DNA of 10,579 nt, taken from the NCBI GenBank assembly GCA_035275625.1, contig DATEMK010000155.1, forward strand, positions 1-10,579. The letters are read 5' to 3'. Positions within the stretch are counted from its first letter, which is position 1; each line of letters opens with the position of its first letter. Shown here one piece after another: positions 7,011 through 10,579 of this stretch. Below the pieces are notes generated by a model. That model worked only from the letters and a program-made list of their open reading frames with translations, was not told where the DNA came from and made no database searches. Both the position numbers and the translations under genes were made by a program. Origin of the DNA: DATEMK01 sp035275625. Lineage in GTDB: Bacteria; Bacteroidota; Bacteroidia; AKYH767-A; OLB10.

Positions 7011-7152
7011 AAAATTACGTAGTGGGTCAGTTTTAGCGTTTAGTATTATTAAAAAAAAATTTCCCGCAGATTTCGCAGATTGTCGCTGATTTCTTTTCTG
7101 CGAAATCTGCGGGAAACTCTTCCGTATTCAGGTTGACCCACTACCAAAATTA
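7011..7152. mobile_element. Nested inverted-repeat element, MITE-like candidate
   Basis: An outer 11-bp perfect inverted repeat, GTAGTGGGTCA (7019-7029) and TGACCCACTAC (7134-7144), encloses an inner 20-bp perfect inverted repeat (7060-7079 with 7097-7116) whose core is CCCGCAGATTTCGCAGA. The 126-bp unit has no open reading frame. It is flanked on each side, after one C, by the same 7-mer AAAATTA (7011-7017 and 7146-7152), which could be a target-site duplication. Terminal inverted repeats, small size and no coding capacity fit a non-autonomous transposable element or a REP-like palindrome. No transposase is in the window, and the short AT-rich flanking repeat could be chance. Confidence 0.45.
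7051..7116 (-). terminator. Intrinsic terminator downstream of pheT
   Basis: Read on the minus strand, a perfect 20-bp stem (7116-7097 with 7079-7060) and a 17-nt loop are followed at once by nine T residues (7059-7051). This is a textbook rho-independent terminator about 50 nt after the pheT stop. It separates pheT from the downstream exported-protein gene on the same strand, which therefore needs its own promoter. The stem is the inner palindrome of the nested repeat element. Confidence 0.75.
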
Positions 7153-7165
7153 ACGTGTTATCAAC

Positions 7166-9616
7166 TTATTTCCTGATTTGCGCGCCCAGCTTACTTTCAA
7201 ATGCATTCATCAGTTTTTCCATCACTGAATCTATTTGTTTATCGGTTAACGTTTTTTCATCATCCCGCAAAATAAAACTTATTGCACAGGAAATTTTTCC
7301 CTTTTCAATATTATCTCCTTCATAAACATCAAACAGGTTGATGCTGATCAAAAGTTTTCTTTCTGTTTCGAAAGCTAATTTTTCCATCTCAGCATAACTG
7401 GTATTTTTGTCAATGAGCATGGAAATGTCACGTTTTACCCGGGGAAATTTGGGGACTTCTGAAATCTGGTGTTTGGATGATTTAACCGCTGACATCAATT
7501 CATCTGTTAAAATATCGGCATAGTAAACATCTTCATCAACATCAAATGATTTTTGCAAAGACGAATTTAAAATTCCATACTCTGCTACTTTCTTTTTGCT
7601 GATAAAAATTTCGAGTGAGGTGTTTAATAAATCGCTTTCACTTTTCCGATGCACAATATCTTTTTCTTCCACGCCTGAATTGACAAACAAATTATTGAGC
7701 AATGATTTTAAAAAATAAATGCTGTAATTCACCGGGGAATTTTTAATCCAGGTTTCAGCGTAACGGTTGCCGGTCAGGAAAATACTGAGATGATTTATTT
7801 CTTTATAACCCGCAATACTATCCAGGCCGGTTTTGTGATAGGTTTTTCCAAATTCAAAAAAACGGAGGTCGGGATTTTTTCTGTTCCTGTTATATTGAAT
7901 AGCCTCTAATCCTGAAAACAACAATGTTTGCCGCATGATAGATAAATCATTGCTCAACGGATTTAAAATCTCAGCTGCTTCTTCTCTTTTATTTAATATT
8001 GCTGCATAAGATTCTTTTGTGAGTGAATTGGAAACTGTTTCATAAAAACCGTTTGCCGCAATAAATTGCAAAATTGAATTCACAAATTTTTCTTTTATAT
8101 CATCCGTATGTTTTGGCAACGGCATGTTCATCTTTGATGGGAGAGGAACGCGGTTGTACCCGTAGATGCGCATGACTTCCTCCACAACATCTGTTTCGCG
8201 TTTTACATCCACTTTATTATTAGGAATAGAAAGTTCAAGCGCTTCCGGATTTTCATTATTAACTTTTATTCCCAGATCATTTAAAATCGTTTTTATAGCA
8301 CCCGGTTTAATTTCCATTCCCATCAACAGCGAGGTACGTTTGAAATCATATTCCACTTTAGCGTTTTGAACGGGGGAAGGATACACATCCACAATGTCAG
8401 AAGAAATAGTTCCGCCACAAATTTCTTTGATCATCATAGCTGCTCTTTTCAGAGCATAAACTGTATTATCAGGATCGGTGCCTCTTTCAAAACGGAACGA
8501 TGCATCGGTTTTCAGTCCGTGATACTTAGATGATTTGCGGATGGAAGCCGGATGGAAACAGGCGCTTTCTATAAAAATGTTTTTTGTTTTTTCAGTTACT
8601 CCTGATTTTATGCCACCAAAAATTCCTGCAATACACATGGCTTCATTTGCATTGCATATCATAAGTTCCTCTCCATTCAATTCTCTTTCTTTTTCATCAA
8701 GCGTAATGAACTTTGTTTTCGGAGAAAGATTTTTAACGATTATTTTTTTTCCTGAAATTTCATCTGCATCAAAAATGTGCAGCGGCTGTCCTGTTTCAAA
8801 TAAAACATAATTAGAAATGTCAACAATGTTATTTATCGGTTTCAGACCAATGGATTTAAGACGGTTCTTTAACCATTCCGGTGATTCCGCAACTTTTATT
8901 TGGGTTAATGAAATTCCGGAGTAACGGATACAATCTTTTTTATTTTCAATAACAGCTTCAATGTGGAGATCATGATTGTCAGTTTTGAAAGTGTCAACTG
9001 AAGGGAGCAAAAGTTTTGAGGAATCTGAAGACGAGGAAGAATTTAAAACGGCAACGAGATCTCTTGCCACTCCGATGTGTGAAGCGGCATCAGCACGGTT
9101 AGGCGTTAAGCCGATTTCAAAAATCCAGTCCTCCTCCAATTTAAAATAATCCGCAGCAGAAGTTCCAATTGTTGCATCATCCTGTAACACCATGATGCCT
9201 TCATGACTTGTACCAAAACCAATTTCATCTTCTGCGCAAATCATTCCTTCGGAAAGCTCACCGCGTATTTTTGATTTTTTTATTTCAAACGGTTCACCGG
9301 AAAACGGGTATAAAGTTGAACCAATTAATGCAACAACGACTTTTTGTCCTGCCTCCACATTGGGTGCTCCGCAAACAATTTGCAGCGGTTCGCCACTGCC
9401 CGTATTTACTTTTGTAACACTAAGCCGATCTGCATTAGGATGTTTTTGTTTTTCGATTACTTCGCCAATTACAACTCCTTTTAACCCACCTTTGACGATT
9501 TCAAATTTTTCAAGCGCTTCTACTTCCAGCCCGCAGTTTGTCAAAAGTGCGGAGACTTCGGCAACAGGCAGATCAATAGGAATGTACTGTTTAAGCCAGT
9601 TATAGGAAATTTTCAT
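7166..9616 (-). CDS. pheT: Phenylalanine--tRNA ligase beta subunit
   Basis: The beta subunit of the cytoplasmic alpha2-beta2 enzyme that charges tRNA-Phe. At 816 residues it is full length for the family. In order it has: an N-terminal MKISYNWLKQYI segment; an OB-fold tRNA-binding domain (about 42-155, with HPNADRLSV and EGMICAEDEIG); a B3/B4 region (about 212-400, with NNIVDISNYV and DASFRFERGTDP) that carries the editing site in this family; a B5 domain (about 418-490); a catalytic-core-like region (about 495-700, with LNPLSNDLSIMR); and a C-terminal FDX-ACB anticodon-binding domain (about 721-815, SEVPKFPRVKRDISMLI). A serine-rich linker, NSSSSSDSS (192-200), follows the tRNA-binding domain. 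The alpha subunit gene pheS is not in the window and must lie elsewhere. No T-box or leader peptide is visible upstream. A -7 box lies 19 nt before the ATG. Confidence 0.97.
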   Translation of the reverse strand: MKISYNWLKQYIPIDLPVAEVSALLTNCGLEVEALEKFEIVKGGLKGVVIGEVIEKQKHPNADRLSVTKVNTGSGEPLQIVCGAPNVEAGQKVVVALIGSTLYPFSGEPFEIKKSKIRGELSEGMICAEDEIGFGTSHEGIMVLQDDATIGTSAADYFKLEEDWIFEIGLTPNRADAASHIGVARDLVAVLNSSSSSDSSKLLLPSVDTFKTDNHDLHIEAVIENKKDCIRYSGISLTQIKVAESPEWLKNRLKSIGLKPINNIVDISNYVLFETGQPLHIFDADEISGKKIIVKNLSPKTKFITLDEKERELNGEELMICNANEAMCIAGIFGGIKSGVTEKTKNIFIESACFHPASIRKSSKYHGLKTDASFRFERGTDPDNTVYALKRAAMMIKEICGGTISSDIVDVYPSPVQNAKVEYDFKRTSLLMGMEIKPGAIKTILNDLGIKVNNENPEALELSIPNNKVDVKRETDVVEEVMRIYGYNRVPLPSKMNMPLPKHTDDIKEKFVNSILQFIAANGFYETVSNSLTKESYAAILNKREEAAEILNPLSNDLSIMRQTLLFSGLEAIQYNRNRKNPDLRFFEFGKTYHKTGLDSIAGYKEINHLSIFLTGNRYAETWIKNSPVNYSIYFLKSLLNNLFVNSGVEEKDIVHRKSESDLLNTSLEIFISKKKVAEYGILNSSLQKSFDVDEDVYYADILTDELMSAVKSSKHQISEVPKFPRVKRDISMLIDKNTSYAEMEKLAFETERKLLISINLFDVYEGDNIEKGKISCAISFILRDDEKTLTDKQIDSVMEKLMNAFESKLGAQIRK

Positions 9617-9635
9617 TGCAGAAAATGATTTCGGA

Positions 9636-9643
9636 CAAAAATA
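9636..9643 (-). promoter_or_regulatory. Candidate -7 box for pheT
   Basis: On the minus strand this reads TATTTTTG, an exact match to TAnnTTTG, ending 19 nt before the pheT ATG. No good TTTG lies at the -33 position. If used, pheT can be transcribed on its own rather than only by readthrough from the phosphorylase gene, which ends 81 bp upstream. Confidence 0.45.
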
Positions 9644-9656
9644 AGAAAAGTCATTA

Positions 9657-9689
9657 ACGAATCCACCTGAGGCGGACGAATTTACGAAT
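9657..9689. repeat. Short palindrome flanked by ATTCGT direct repeats
   Basis: On the minus strand ATTCGT occurs three times (9689-9684, 9681-9676, 9662-9657). The last two directly bracket a 13-bp imperfect palindrome, CCGCCTCAGGTGG. With its flanking T and A the palindrome folds into a 6-bp stem containing one G-U pair and a 3-nt loop. It lies in the gap between the phosphorylase stop and the pheT promoter box. It may be a short dispersed repeat or a weak terminator. Confidence 0.4.
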
Positions 9690-9697
9690 AGGCTCGT

Positions 9698-10522
9698 TTA
9701 CAATTCGCGAATAATTTTTTTAAACAACAAACTCAATTTTCCTTCCGCTTTACCGGCAACTTCAATAATCTCTTTTATATCCACTTGTTTCAGATTATCC
9801 GGATCACATTCATCAGTAAGAACAGAAACAGCGGCACAAGGTAACTTCAGATGACTGGCAGCGATCACTTCAGGCACGGTTGACATGCCCACAGCATCTG
9901 CACCGATTTTCTTGAGGTAACGGTATTCTGCCCTGGTTTCAAGATTCGGTCCGGGAACGGCAGCATATACTCCTTCATACAATGTAATATTTTCAGCATG
10001 CGCAATTGATTTCAGTTTTTCATTTATGGTTTTATCATAAGGCGCGCTCATATCCGGAAAGCGAGTTCCAAAGCGTTCATCATTTTTCACGATAAGGGGA
10101 TTTGAAGGAAGAAGATTTATATGATCATTGATCAACATTAAATTTCCTTTTTTAAAATCCAGGTTTATCGCGCCTGCAGCATTTGATAGCAACAAATATT
10201 TTATGCCCAGCATTTTTAAAACTCTTACAGGAAAAACAATTTGTTGGAACGAATATCCTTCATAATAATGAAAGCGTCCCTGCATGGCAATCACTTTTTG
10301 GTTTTCAACCGTTCCGTAAATCAGCTTTCCGGGATGAGATTCTACGGTTGAAATTGGAAAATGAGGGATATTCCCGTATGATATTTCCTTTTCAATTTTT
10401 ATTTCATTGACAAAACCCGATAAACCGGTTCCAAGAATAATTCCGGCAATGGCATTTTCAAATCTTTTAGCTTTCAGGCATGCAAATGCTTCTTCGGCTT
10501 TTTCGTATGATCCCTGATCCAT
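9698..10522 (-). CDS. Purine-nucleoside phosphorylase (trimeric PNP/MTAP family)
   Basis: A cytoplasmic purine-salvage enzyme that splits purine nucleosides with phosphate into base and ribose 1-phosphate. It has 274 residues, normal for the trimeric family. Visible motifs are the phosphate-binding loop IILGTGLSGF (28-37), GRFHYYEGY (82-90), LLSNAAGA (111-118), GPNLETRAEY (191-200, with the purine-contacting glutamate E195) and GADAVGMSTVPEVI (207-220). At the position of human PNP Asn243 this protein has Asp (T236-D237), which resembles the MTAP subfamily and, as I recall, other Bacteroidota PNPs. Base preference (6-oxo or 6-amino purines) is therefore uncertain. The ATG at 10522 starts in register with family members and no later Met precedes the phosphate loop. 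The gene precedes pheT on the same strand with an 81-bp gap, so partial cotranscription is possible. Confidence 0.92.
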   Translation of the reverse strand: MDQGSYEKAEEAFACLKAKRFENAIAGIILGTGLSGFVNEIKIEKEISYGNIPHFPISTVESHPGKLIYGTVENQKVIAMQGRFHYYEGYSFQQIVFPVRVLKMLGIKYLLLSNAAGAINLDFKKGNLMLINDHINLLPSNPLIVKNDERFGTRFPDMSAPYDKTINEKLKSIAHAENITLYEGVYAAVPGPNLETRAEYRYLKKIGADAVGMSTVPEVIAASHLKLPCAAVSVLTDECDPDNLKQVDIKEIIEVAGKAEGKLSLLFKKIIREL

Positions 10523-10527
10523 GTTTT

Positions 10528-10535
10528 CAAAAGTA
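10528..10535 (-). promoter_or_regulatory. TAnnTTTG-like box immediately before the PNP start
   Basis: On the minus strand this reads TACTTTTG, an exact -7 consensus match, but it ends only 5 nt before the ATG. If it is the real promoter, the transcript would be almost leaderless. The nearest upstream TTTG (10560-10563) is 24 nt away, longer than the usual 19-21. It may be a chance match, with the true promoter beyond the window edge. Confidence 0.25.
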
Positions 10536-10579
10536 AATAAACATAAACAAGGGAGAGTTCAAAGATCATGGGTTCAATG

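Noticed and set aside
8535..8810. Open frame of 91 codons antisense to pheT.
   Set aside because: It lies entirely within a conserved pheT domain and has no independent start signal or domain.
9617..9697. A possible attenuator, leader peptide or T-box controlling pheT.
   Set aside because: The gap is only 81 bp, has no run of Phe codons and no T-box core. The short palindrome there is better explained as a repeat.

Overview
The window looks like an ordinary chromosomal segment of a Bacteroidota bacterium, probably a free-living or environmental lineage. The evidence is a secreted protein with a type IX secretion (T9SS) C-terminal sorting domain, promoter boxes of the Bacteroidota TTTG / TAnnTTTG type, A-rich rather than Shine-Dalgarno translation starts, moderate-to-low GC content, and a head-GIN-domain protein typical of that phylum. 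No species can be assigned from the sequence alone.

Layout. Positions 139-2121 (minus) encode a secreted seven-repeat, PKD-containing T9SS cargo protein. Divergent from it is mfd (transcription-repair coupling factor, plus strand). Its start is best placed at a TTG at 2353, downstream of a good promoter box and a GC-rich hairpin, rather than at 2197. A stand-alone response-regulator receiver domain follows at 5823-6188 (plus) with its own near-consensus promoter. It converges on a small exported GSGD-repeat protein (6283-6945, minus), and a long AT-rich hairpin made of 9-nt units fills the stop-to-stop gap. Next come pheT (7166-9616, minus), encoding the phenylalanyl-tRNA synthetase beta subunit, and a trimeric-type purine nucleoside phosphorylase (9698-10522, minus).

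How the genes relate. Three are housekeeping genes: DNA repair (mfd), translation (pheT) and purine salvage (the phosphorylase). Two are envelope or secreted proteins and one is a signalling receiver. They show no obvious shared pathway. Each gene seems to have its own promoter, although the phosphorylase and pheT could be partly cotranscribed. I see no rRNA, tRNA, CRISPR array, transposase, phage gene or defence system.

The most interesting material is between the genes. Four of the gaps carry inverted repeats. The clearest is a 126-bp nested palindrome (7019-7144) flanked by a 7-bp direct repeat. It looks like a small non-autonomous element, and it also supplies a strong intrinsic terminator for pheT. 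I did not find a previously undescribed multi-gene system here.
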